A stretch of 8,160 nucleotides of DNA from Prevotella sp. GTDB taxonomy: Bacteria > Bacteroidota > Bacteroidia > Bacteroidales > Dysgonomonadaceae. A program made the position numbers and the translations under genes. The notes below the pieces were generated by a model. It made no database searches and had not been told where the DNA came from. It saw only the letters and a list, made by a program, of their open reading frames with translations. The DNA lies in the NCBI GenBank assembly GCA_031263965.1, contig JAISES010000524.1:1-8160 (forward strand). Reading direction: 5' to 3'. Positions 1 through 6,761 of this stretch are shown piece after piece. How positions within the stretch are numbered: the stretch's first letter is position 1; every line of letters starts with the position of its first letter.

Positions 1-2
1 GT

Positions 3-107
3 GTTGTTAAAAGTAAAATCCCTTGGTCGGAGACCTATATATGTCTTGACCCGAGAGAAAAAATAACCGGCTCCCCTAAAATTGTGGATAAAATATTTGC
101 AAATTAA
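3..107 (+). CDS. Possible C-terminal end of an unrecognised upstream gene (partial)
   Basis: One frame is open from the left edge to a TAA at 105-107 and gives 34 residues ending in SPKIVDKIFAN. The composition looks protein-like: it contains PWSETYICLDPREKITG, a mix of charged and hydrophobic residues. It sits on the same strand as the cobalamin operon, 22 or 43 bases ahead of cobQ depending on the cobQ start used, which is where a preceding operon gene would end. I do not recognise the family from so short a piece. A second frame is open from 1 to 66 (ending LTREKK), so the choice of frame rests on length and appearance only. The start lies outside the window. No function is proposed. Confidence 0.45.
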   Translation, partial: VVKSKIPWSETYICLDPREKITGSPKIVDKIFAN

Positions 108-150
108 TAGAGTATATGATAAGTTATAAATGATCGGTTCGTGTAACAAA

Positions 151-1716
151 ATGAAGAAAAAGCTAAGACCTGTCATGTTTGCCGGAACGGGCAGCGATGT
201 GGGGAAAAGTATTATTGCCACCGCTTTTTGCCGTATATTCAGGCAGGATGGTTATCATCCCGCACCCTTCAAGGCGCAAAATATGGCTCTCAATTCATAT
301 GCTACTCCCGAGGGACTGGAGATAGGACGCGCGCAGGCTGTGCAGGCCGAAGCGGCTGGTATAGAATGTCATACCGATATGAATCCTATTCTGTTGAAAC
401 CATCATCAGACAAGGTTTGTCAGGTGGTGCTGAACGGACGTCCTTATGGCAATCAGGATGCTTATCAATATTTCAAGACAGATGGGCGGGATAAGTTCCG
501 CAATGCGGTAAATGAAGCGTTCGATCGCCTGGTGGCCGGTTACAATCCTATTGTGATGGAAGGCGCCGGAAGCATATCGGAAATAAATCTGCGCGATACC
601 GATCTGGTAAATATGCCGATGGCAATACATGCAGGGGCAGGAGTCATTCTGGTTGCCGACATCGACAGGGGAGGGGTTTTTGCGTCGGTTTATGGTTCGG
701 TTATGCTCTTACCGGAAGGGGAACGGAAATATATAAAGGGGATTCTGATCAATAAATTCAGGGGAGACATACGGCTATTCGAATCCGGTATTAAAATGCT
801 GGAAGATATATGCGGCGTGCCTGTTATCGGTGTAGTGCCTTACTATAAGGATATATACATAGAGGAAGAAGATTCCGTTATGCTGCAAACTAAAAATTTG
901 CAGGCTACACAGGGAAAGGTAAATATCGCTGTGGTCTTACTGAGACACCTCTCCAACTTTACCGATTTCAATATTCTGGAGCACGATCCGCGTGTGCATC
1001 TCTTTTATACGAATAATACCGATGAAATAAAAAAAGCCGATATTATACTCATTCCAGGAAGTAAAAATACGATTTCCGATTTATATGAATTGCGTAAGAA
1101 TGGTGTTGCTCAAAGCATCGTTCAGGCATATAAGGACGGGGCTACAGTTGTCGGCATTTGTGGCGGTTATCAGATAATGGGGCAGGAAGTTTGCGACCCG
1201 TTGCATATGGAGGGGAATATTGACCGCCTGCCCGGACTTGGGTTATTACCCGTATCTACCGGAATATGCGGGGAGAAAGTAACCCGCCAGGTTACATTTT
1301 CTTTTCTTGATAATAGTTCCCCATGTAAAGGGTATGAAATACATATGGGCGTTACAAAACCTGTTGAAGGAGAAGAATTATTACCGGTCAATAAGCTGGA
1401 AGATGGCGCTGACGACGGTTATATATTGAATGAAAAATGTTTCGGGACATACATTCATGGCATTCTCGATAATCAGCCGGTGATAGATTATATACTGAAG
1501 CCATATGCCGGAAAGCTGAACAAAACGACTTTCGATTACAGGCAATTTAAGGAAGAACAATACGATAAACTGGCCGACTATGTACGCAGGTATGTAAATA
1601 TGGACTTGGTGTATGAAATCATCGCCCCCCCTGTATCTTCCCCAAGAGGGGAGACTGCCGGAGAAGGTAATCAAATACCCCCTCTTACGGAGGGAGACAG
1701 GGGGAGGTGCACATGA
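151..1716 (+). CDS. cobQ: Cobyric acid synthase CobQ (CbiP type), with an unusual repeat-derived C-terminal tail
   Basis: CobQ is a cytoplasmic enzyme that uses ATP and glutamine to amidate the b, d, e and g side chains of adenosylcobyrinic acid a,c-diamide, giving adenosylcobyric acid. Counting from the ATG at 151, the N-terminal dethiobiotin-synthetase-like ATPase domain shows GTGSDVGKS (12-20), PFKAQNMALNS (39-49), MNPILLKPSSD (77-87), MEGAGSISEINLRDTDLVNM (136-155) and DIDRGGVFAS (170-179). The C-terminal class I glutamine amidotransferase domain has GICGGYQIMG with the nucleophile Cys337, YEIHMG (395-400) and GTYIHG with His436. I chose the ATG at 151 (MKKKLRPVMFAGTGSD) because CobQ proteins normally start only a few residues before the P-loop; an in-frame ATG at 130 would add MIGSCNK and cannot be excluded. 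The family body seems to end near VNMDLVYEII (residue 491). The last 31 or so residues are proline/glycine-rich and are encoded by a palindromic repeat, so they are probably not a functional domain. The stop overlaps the next start as ATGA. Confidence 0.95.
   Translation: MKKKLRPVMFAGTGSDVGKSIIATAFCRIFRQDGYHPAPFKAQNMALNSYATPEGLEIGRAQAVQAEAAGIECHTDMNPILLKPSSDKVCQVVLNGRPYGNQDAYQYFKTDGRDKFRNAVNEAFDRLVAGYNPIVMEGAGSISEINLRDTDLVNMPMAIHAGAGVILVADIDRGGVFASVYGSVMLLPEGERKYIKGILINKFRGDIRLFESGIKMLEDICGVPVIGVVPYYKDIYIEEEDSVMLQTKNLQATQGKVNIAVVLLRHLSNFTDFNILEHDPRVHLFYTNNTDEIKKADIILIPGSKNTISDLYELRKNGVAQSIVQAYKDGATVVGICGGYQIMGQEVCDPLHMEGNIDRLPGLGLLPVSTGICGEKVTRQVTFSFLDNSSPCKGYEIHMGVTKPVEGEELLPVNKLEDGADDGYILNEKCFGTYIHGILDNQPVIDYILKPYAGKLNKTTFDYRQFKEEQYDKLADYVRRYVNMDLVYEIIAPPVSSPRGETAGEGNQIPPLTEGDRGRCT
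1625..1709. repeat. Palindromic interspersed-type element within the cobQ 3' end
   Basis: Outer arms CCCCCTGT (1627-1634) and ACAGGGGG (1697-1704) are perfect reverse complements, with more C/G-rich near-complementary sequence around them. Each half also folds on itself. The left mini-hairpin pairs TCTTCCC (1636-1642) with GGGGAGA (1648-1654), with one G-T wobble. The right one pairs CCCTC (1680-1684) with GAGGG (1690-1694) around TTACG. The base composition is unlike the surrounding gene. The element is read in frame as the end of cobQ and ends just before the start codon of the next gene. This looks like an inserted REP/MITE-like mobile palindrome. That it is interspersed in the genome is inferred from its structure and not shown by this window, and its exact ends are approximate. 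Confidence 0.65.
1700..1707 (+). promoter_or_regulatory. Shine-Dalgarno-like tract for the cobD-type gene, supplied by the repeat
   Basis: The tract GGGGGAGG ends 5 bases before the ATG at 1713 and forms part of the right arm of the palindromic element. It favours ATG 1713 as the start over the in-frame GTG at 1707, which lies within the tract's edge. Other gene starts in this window, such as 3659, 6762 and 7414, lack so purine-rich a leader, so this site is unusual here. Whether ribosomes use it is inference; Bacteroidota often initiate without a strong Shine-Dalgarno site. Confidence 0.5.
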
Positions 1717-2714
1717 TCAACGGGCACGGTGATGATATATACGGAAAGGTGATTGTGAGTAATTTCAGTTCGAATATTTACAACGGATCCGACACATCTG
1801 CCCTCGATGCATATCTGTGTGAGCGAATCCCGTTGATACATAGTTACCCTGAACCCGATGCTGCTTCTCTGGCTTCGCTTATCAGCGAAAAGAATAATAT
1901 CCCGTCAGGGAATGTTTGTATAACAAACGGGGCTACCGAAGCTATTTACCTGATAGCGCAGGCATTCGGCCGGAAGAAGTCGGCAATAATCACTCCTACT
2001 TTCAGCGAATACGAGGATGCCTGCAAAATAAACGGACACAGCTTGTTTTTCTTCGCTTCGTTATCCCAAATAAGAGAAGATACGGAACTGGTCTGGCTCT
2101 GCAATCCCAACAATCCTGATGGGAATGTTTATCATAAACAGTATCTGGAAAGGTTTATTACGGAACATCCGGATATTTATTTTATTATAGATCAGTCGTA
2201 CGAGGCTTTCACTGATAAACAATATACGTTTACTGCGCAGGAAGGGACGATGTATAGGAATGTAATAATATTGCATTCTATGACAAAAACATACGCTATT
2301 CCGGGTATAAGGCTGGGATATATGACGGGCAATGATAGACTGATAGATAAAGTGAACGCTTTCCGGATGCCCTGGTCTGTCAATCAGTTGGCAATAGAAG
2401 CCGGAAAGTATTTGCTCCTGCAGGGAACGATTCCTTTTGATCTGGAAACCTGCCTTGCTGAGACAAGACGTTTTATGATAAAAATGAACGGGATTGAAGG
2501 ATTGGTAGTTTTGCCGACCAATACCCATTTCTTTTTATGCGAATTATATAAAAAGAAAGCGTCTGACTTGAAACAATATCTGATAGATAATCACGGTATT
2601 TTGATTCGCGATGCAGCTAATTTCAGAGGCTTGGATAAACACTATTTCCGTGTTGCCACTCAGTCGCCCGAAGAAAACGATAACCTTGTAAAAGCAATTA
2701 AGGCATGGATATAA
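1713..2714 (+). CDS. cobD: L-threonine-O-3-phosphate decarboxylase, CobD/HisC-like PLP enzyme
   Basis: Predicted to decarboxylate L-threonine phosphate to (R)-1-amino-2-propanol O-2-phosphate, the linker that CbiB attaches to cobyric acid. The 333-residue protein is a fold-type I aminotransferase relative. NGATEAI (72-78) matches the PLP-phosphate loop. NPNNPDG (131-137) carries the Asn that contacts the PLP ring. IIDQSYEAF (158-166) carries the Asp and Tyr for PLP. SMTKTYAIPGIRLGY (189-203) holds the Schiff-base Lys192 and Arg200. FRVAT (312-316) has the C-terminal Arg expected to bind the substrate carboxylate. HisC (histidinol-phosphate aminotransferase) is the main alternative from sequence alone. 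The MINGHGDD start and the position between cobQ and cbiB favour CobD. It is somewhat shorter than Salmonella CobD (364). Its ATG overlaps the cobQ stop by 4 bases (ATGA) and its own end overlaps cbiB by 10, so coupled translation is likely. No threonine kinase domain is present. Confidence 0.88.
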   Translation: MINGHGDDIYGKVIVSNFSSNIYNGSDTSALDAYLCERIPLIHSYPEPDAASLASLISEKNNIPSGNVCITNGATEAIYLIAQAFGRKKSAIITPTFSEYEDACKINGHSLFFFASLSQIREDTELVWLCNPNNPDGNVYHKQYLERFITEHPDIYFIIDQSYEAFTDKQYTFTAQEGTMYRNVIILHSMTKTYAIPGIRLGYMTGNDRLIDKVNAFRMPWSVNQLAIEAGKYLLLQGTIPFDLETCLAETRRFMIKMNGIEGLVVLPTNTHFFLCELYKKKASDLKQYLIDNHGILIRDAANFRGLDKHYFRVATQSPEENDNLVKAIKAWI

Positions 2715-3652
2715 TTTTTTTCATCGTTTTGCCAATGCTTACAGGTTGGCTGCTCGACCGCATGCTGGGCGATCCTGCGTGGTTGCCGCATCCGGTTGTG
2801 CTGTTTGGTAAAGTGATAGCGTGGGGAGACAGGCGATGGAACAAAGGCGATAGCCGGATGCTGAAAGGCGGATTTTTTGCTGTGTCGTTGATTGTGCTTG
2901 CCTTTATTATCACAGGACTGGCAGTCTGTTCCCTTTTCCGTATAAATCTTTGGCTGGCTATTGCTTTCAATTCGGTGATTGTATTTTATTGTCTTGCCGG
3001 AAAAACATTGTCCGGTGAAGTCAGGGACGTTTTCCTTGCTGCCGGCCGTTCGGTAGAAGAAGGACGCAGGCAGGTAGCCCGCATTGTCGGACGCGATACA
3101 TCCGGTTTATCGCCTCAACAAATACGTACTGCCGCACTCGAAACCCTTTCTGAAAACCTGAGTGATGGCGTTATTGCCCCTGTATTCTGGTATATATTAC
3201 TGGGGGTTCCGGGAATGATGGCCTATAAAATGATAAACACGCTGGATTCTATGATTGGGTACAAGTCCGAACGGTATAAGCGGTTTGGCTGTGTGGCCGC
3301 CCGTATCGATGACGTCGCCAATTATATCCCAGCCCGGCTGACGGCTGCGCTAATGATTTTATGCAATGGGGATTTAAAGATATTCTCTTTTGTGAAAAAA
3401 TATGGGAGCCAACATGCAAGTCCCAATTCGGGCTATCCCGAAGCAGCATTGGCAGGAATATTAGATTGTCGTTTCGGCGGACCTAACATATATTTCGGAA
3501 GTGCTGTAAACAAACCATATATCGGCAGCAATGACAGGCTGATAATCACATCCGATATGAGGATAGCCATCGGTATTAATCTGAAAAGTGAAATTTTGAT
3601 GCTGCTTTTGGTTATCTTGTATGGTATAACCCTGAGTTTCATTATAAGATAG
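2705..3652 (+). CDS. cbiB: Adenosylcobinamide-phosphate synthase CbiB (membrane protein)
   Basis: CbiB is an inner-membrane enzyme that joins aminopropanol phosphate to adenosylcobyric acid, giving adenosylcobinamide phosphate. The 315 residues match the usual family length of about 310-320. Family signatures are LLDRMLGDPAWLPHPV near the N-terminus (16-31), LSENLSDGVIAPVFW (148-162), MINTLDSMIGYKSERY (176-191), FGCVAARIDDVANYIPARL (194-212) and SPNSGYPEAALAG (239-251). Hydrophobic stretches suggesting membrane segments lie at about 1-17, 56-75, 81-99, 156-175, 207-221 and 296-314. The ATG lies inside the last codons of the preceding cobD-type gene (10-base overlap), which fits with the two proteins making and then using the same linker. 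The next gene starts 6 bases after the TAG. Confidence 0.95.
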   Translation: MDIIFFIVLPMLTGWLLDRMLGDPAWLPHPVVLFGKVIAWGDRRWNKGDSRMLKGGFFAVSLIVLAFIITGLAVCSLFRINLWLAIAFNSVIVFYCLAGKTLSGEVRDVFLAAGRSVEEGRRQVARIVGRDTSGLSPQQIRTAALETLSENLSDGVIAPVFWYILLGVPGMMAYKMINTLDSMIGYKSERYKRFGCVAARIDDVANYIPARLTAALMILCNGDLKIFSFVKKYGSQHASPNSGYPEAALAGILDCRFGGPNIYFGSAVNKPYIGSNDRLIITSDMRIAIGINLKSEILMLLLVILYGITLSFIIR

Positions 3653-3658
3653 ACGCAA

Positions 3659-4849
3659 ATGAGATTTTTTGTAATAGGCATAGACGATAATAAAGAACAG
3701 CATTTCAATCCTGAAATAACAAATGTGATAAGCTTGCATACTGTTTTTTCGGGAGGAGTGCGGCATCGCGAAATAGTGAAAGACCTGCTGCCCGTCAATT
3801 ATCGGTGGATCGATATAAAAGCGCCGTTGCCTACTGTCTTTGAGAAATATAAGCCGTATGAAGAGATTGTTGTCTTTGCATCGGGCGACCCTCTGTTTTT
3901 CGGGTTTGCCAATACCATACAACGCATGATGCCGGATGCGGAAATTGTGCTTTATCCTTATTTCAATTCATTGCAACTACTTGCACACCGGTTGCTGATG
4001 CCTTATCAGGATATGCATATTGTTTCGCTCACCGGGCGTCCGTGGCATAAATTTGATGAGGCCCTTATTATGGGGTTCGATAAAATCGGAATACTGACCG
4101 ATAATAAGGAACACACTCCCCATGCCATAGCCGATCGGATGCTTTATTATGGATATGACAATTATATGATGTCGGTGGGAGAGCTGCTGGGCAATAAAGA
4201 GCAGGAAAAATACAATACCTATCGTCCGGAAGATGTAAAGAAACAGAACTTTGCCTTTCCCAATAATATTATATTGCAGAAAACAGAACCCCGCCCACGG
4301 CCGTTCGGCATTCCTGAATGCGATTTTAACTTGCTGGATGGCAGGGTAAAAATGATAACAAAAATGCCGGTACGCCTATTGTCGTTAAGCCTGCTGGATT
4401 TGCGCGATAAATCGGTATTCTGGGATGTCGGCTTTTGTACAGGCTCGGTATCTGTAGAAGCTAAAATGCAGTTTCCGCATCTTCATATTCTTGCTTTTGA
4501 GAAACGGGAGAAAGGGGCAGAGCTCATAGACAGCAATATGCGAAAATTCGGAACTCCGGGCATCAGTTTCTTTACCGGTGATTTCCTGACGATGAATACT
4601 GATTCTTTACCTTGTCCCGATGCGGTGTTTGTCGGTGGGCACGGAGGAAAGATGAAGGAAATAGTGACTAAAATAAAATCCGTTTCGAATAGCAAGGCAG
4701 CTATTGTATTCAATGCCGTATCCGGTGAAAGCCGGCAGATGTTTATAGATGCCTTATTGGAAAACAATCTGGTATTGATGCAGGATATAGAAATAAAAAT
4801 TGATGATTTTAATACAATCCATGTGATGAAAGGAGGCGACAATATATGA
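3659..4849 (+). CDS. cobL: CbiE-CbiT fusion (CobL type): precorrin/cobalt-precorrin C5 and C15 methyltransferase with C12 decarboxylation
   Basis: This two-domain cytoplasmic SAM enzyme has a CbiE half (about 1-205) and a CbiT half (about 215-396). CbiE methylates C5 and CbiT methylates C15 while decarboxylating the C12 acetate chain. The CbiE half shows FSGGVRHREIV (30-40), VVFASGDPLFFGFANT (71-86) and SLTGRPW (123-129). The CbiT half shows DVGFCTGSVSVEA (256-268), a Rossmann SAM-binding motif I, then AFEKREKG (279-286) and FVGGHGGKMKEI (324-335). The total of 396 residues is close to normal CobL size. Oddities: the usual GxGPG near the CbiE N-terminus is replaced by GIDDN (7-11), and CbiT motif I has FC where Ala-Gly is usual. 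Both may be lineage traits. The start follows cbiB by 6 bases with no clear Shine-Dalgarno site. The end overlaps the cbiG-cbiF start by 4 bases (ATGA). Confidence 0.93.
   Translation: MRFFVIGIDDNKEQHFNPEITNVISLHTVFSGGVRHREIVKDLLPVNYRWIDIKAPLPTVFEKYKPYEEIVVFASGDPLFFGFANTIQRMMPDAEIVLYPYFNSLQLLAHRLLMPYQDMHIVSLTGRPWHKFDEALIMGFDKIGILTDNKEHTPHAIADRMLYYGYDNYMMSVGELLGNKEQEKYNTYRPEDVKKQNFAFPNNIILQKTEPRPRPFGIPECDFNLLDGRVKMITKMPVRLLSLSLLDLRDKSVFWDVGFCTGSVSVEAKMQFPHLHILAFEKREKGAELIDSNMRKFGTPGISFFTGDFLTMNTDSLPCPDAVFVGGHGGKMKEIVTKIKSVSNSKAAIVFNAVSGESRQMFIDALLENNLVLMQDIEIKIDDFNTIHVMKGGDNI
4829..4836 (+). promoter_or_regulatory. Strong Shine-Dalgarno site for the cbiG-cbiF gene
   Basis: AAAGGAGG lies 9 bases before the ATG at 4846, within the last codons of cbiE-cbiT (encoding MKGGD). 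It is close to the full anti-Shine-Dalgarno complement and is the best such site in the window. With the ATGA overlap it supports the chosen start and a coupled re-initiation. Confidence 0.65.
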
Positions 4850-6669
4850 AAAAGATAAACTTAGCCATCATTCCTGTTTCGGATGCCGGCCTCAAATTGG
4901 CTCGTGCTATAAAAAAAGAAATCCCCGGTTCGCTGATTTATACGAAAGCGGAGCAGGATGATTGCATACAGGTACATAGCATCGACGATTGCCTGAAAAA
5001 CATCTTCGGCAATTGTCCGGCTTTGGTTTTCATCGGGGCAATGGGTATTTGTGTACGCTCCATCGCACCCTATATAAAAGATAAGCATACCGATTCGGCT
5101 ATTATTAATATCGACAGTACAGGCCGGTATGTTATTTCCGTCCTTTCGGGTCATGTAGGCGGAGCTAACGAACTGACGGAACGTATCGCCCGTATTACCG
5201 GAGGCGAAGCCGTTATAACTACCCAAAGCGACAATACAGGGCTATGGGCGCTGGATACGATAGGAAAGAAATCCGGCTGGGAAACCGAATCGAATACAGC
5301 AAACTTTAATCATCCGTTAACGGCTTTTGTCAATGGTAAAAAAACGGCTTTGCTGTTGGATATTAAAGATAAAGGGACAGCTTATCTGGAGCGGACAAAA
5401 CCCGGGCATGTGGACGTTTTCTATAAATATGAGGATATTGACCAAGGTAAATACGAGCTCCTGATTGCTGTTACTCCTTTTATTTATCCTGATGAAATAC
5501 AAACAATTTACTACCGGCCTGAAGTTTTACATCTGGGTGTAGGGTGTCGTAAAGATTGTAACCCTGAGGGTATTTCCGGTTATATTTCCGGCAAACTGAC
5601 AGAGAATCATCTGTCTCCTCTGTCAATAAAAGATATATCTACTATCGACCTGAAAAAAGAGGAGCCTCTTGTGAAGGATTTACAAAAAGCATTCGGAAAT
5701 ATTCCTGTAAACATTTATACCGCAGATGATCTGAAAGATATTGAAGTAGCTAATCCGTCAGAGAAAGTCGAGGAAGTTACTTCGGTGCAGGGCGTCTCAG
5801 AATCCACCGCCATTAAAAGCGCAGAAGGTGGGCCTCTTATTCTTGAAAAACAGAAAGGAAAATTATCGGAAGGCAATGACTTTACTTTTGCTGTGGCTAT
5901 CAGCCAAAATGCTATACGGCAAGGCCATATTGAGATTGTCGGAGCAGGCCCTGGCGACCCTGAACTGGTGTCGGTAAAAGGACGTCAGTTTCTCGAAGCG
6001 GCGGATCTTATATTGTATGCCGGCAGCCTTGTACCTATCGAATTGACCTGTTATGCCAAACAAGGAGCAGTTGTCCGCAGTTCGGCATCGATGGATCTGG
6101 AAGAACAATTTGCCCTGATGAAGAAGTTTTATGATGAAGGCTTGCTTGTAGTGCGCTTGCATACAGGCGACCCGTGCATCTATGGCGCTATTCAGGAACA
6201 GATGGCCTTTTTCGACCGGCATAATATGTCGTATCACATCACACCTGGGATATCTTCATTTCAGGCGGCTGCGGCAGCTTTACGCTCACAATTCACCATC
6301 CCCGAAAAAGTGCAGACCATCATTCTTACCCGGGGTGAAGGGCGCACGCCGATGCCGGAAAAAGAAAAACTACACATGCTGGCACAATCGCAAAGTACAA
6401 TGTGTATTTTCCTGAGCGCCGGTATTGTGGATGATGTGCAAAAGGAATTGTTAGCCCATTATCCTCCTGAAACTCCTGTGGCAGCATGCTACAAACTGAC
6501 GTGGAAAGACGAACGCATCTACAGGGGCGAGCTGAAAGACCTTGCCGGCATAGTGAAGGAAAACAATCTTACATTGACTACAATGCTTGTGGTGGGTGAA
6601 GCTATCGATAACCGCAAAGGTCTGTCGAGATTATATGCGCACGAATTTAAGCACTTATTCAGAAAATGA
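4846..6669 (+). CDS. cbiGF: CbiG-CbiF fusion: cobalt-precorrin-5A hydrolase plus cobalt-precorrin-4 C11-methyltransferase
   Basis: The 607-residue cytoplasmic protein fuses two enzymes that act one after the other. CbiF (CobM) methylates C11 of cobalt-precorrin-4. CbiG opens the lactone of the product and releases C20 as acetaldehyde, contracting the ring. The CbiG half (about 1-351) shows VFIGAMGICVRSIAPYIKDK (61-80), VISVLSGHVGGANELT (96-111), a middle domain at about 135-225, and the CbiG C-terminal domain from LHLGVGCRKDCNPEG (228-242), which ends at TFAVA (347-351). A short linker leads to the CbiF half (about 362-607), with VGAGPGDPELVSVKGR (365-380), YAGSLVP (391-397), LHTGDPCIYGAIQEQ (438-452), TPGISSFQAA (466-475) and CYKLTWKDERIYRG (548-561). 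Both halves are near full length, since free CbiG is about 350 and CbiF about 250 residues, and neither looks broken. CbiG marks the anaerobic early-cobalt pathway. A good ribosome site precedes the ATG. A 92-base gap follows. Confidence 0.95.
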   Translation: MKKINLAIIPVSDAGLKLARAIKKEIPGSLIYTKAEQDDCIQVHSIDDCLKNIFGNCPALVFIGAMGICVRSIAPYIKDKHTDSAIINIDSTGRYVISVLSGHVGGANELTERIARITGGEAVITTQSDNTGLWALDTIGKKSGWETESNTANFNHPLTAFVNGKKTALLLDIKDKGTAYLERTKPGHVDVFYKYEDIDQGKYELLIAVTPFIYPDEIQTIYYRPEVLHLGVGCRKDCNPEGISGYISGKLTENHLSPLSIKDISTIDLKKEEPLVKDLQKAFGNIPVNIYTADDLKDIEVANPSEKVEEVTSVQGVSESTAIKSAEGGPLILEKQKGKLSEGNDFTFAVAISQNAIRQGHIEIVGAGPGDPELVSVKGRQFLEAADLILYAGSLVPIELTCYAKQGAVVRSSASMDLEEQFALMKKFYDEGLLVVRLHTGDPCIYGAIQEQMAFFDRHNMSYHITPGISSFQAAAAALRSQFTIPEKVQTIILTRGEGRTPMPEKEKLHMLAQSQSTMCIFLSAGIVDDVQKELLAHYPPETPVAACYKLTWKDERIYRGELKDLAGIVKENNLTLTTMLVVGEAIDNRKGLSRLYAHEFKHLFRK

Positions 6670-6761
6670 AACGAAGCATGTTTTTTGTCAAATCACCAAA
6701 GTCCATGATAATAAAAATCATGCGAGTTCCATATGGCAACTGAAATCAAAATTATTATCAT
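6670..6761. other. Intergenic gap between cbiG-cbiF and cobU
   Basis: This 92-base A/T-rich spacer contains no supported gene. CATGAT (6704-6709) and ATCATG (6717-6722) could form a weak 6-bp hairpin with a 7-base loop, but no T-tract follows, so it is not a convincing terminator. CATATG occurs at 6730-6735 and again at 6759-6764 around the cobU ATG. I see no clear Bacteroides-type promoter (TTTG with TAnnTTTG at proper spacing) and no Shine-Dalgarno site. Confidence 0.5.

Noticed and set aside
1..150. Cobalamin riboswitch or promoter upstream of cobQ
   Set aside because: No B12-box (GCCACTG-like) sequence. The partial match AATATTTG at 92-99 to the Bacteroides -7 box lacks a TTTG at the right distance upstream, and the region probably lies inside an operon.
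1707..1712. GTG at 1707 as the start of the cobD-type gene
   Set aside because: It lies inside the purine tract that would serve as ribosome site; ATG 1713 gives the family-like N-terminus MINGHGDD and the ATGA overlap.
2061..2528. 155-codon open frame on the - strand
   Set aside because: It lies wholly inside the cobD-type gene, whose PLP motifs are clear; the antisense protein has no recognisable domain and reads like a shadow frame.
3461..3922. 153-codon open frame on the - strand across the cbiB/cbiE junction
   Set aside because: Antisense to two well-supported genes, with no family motif; overlapping antisense frames of this size are expected by chance here.
6704..6722. Possible terminator hairpin after cbiG-cbiF
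   Set aside because: The stem is only 6 bp, A/T-rich, with a 7-base loop and no following T-tract.
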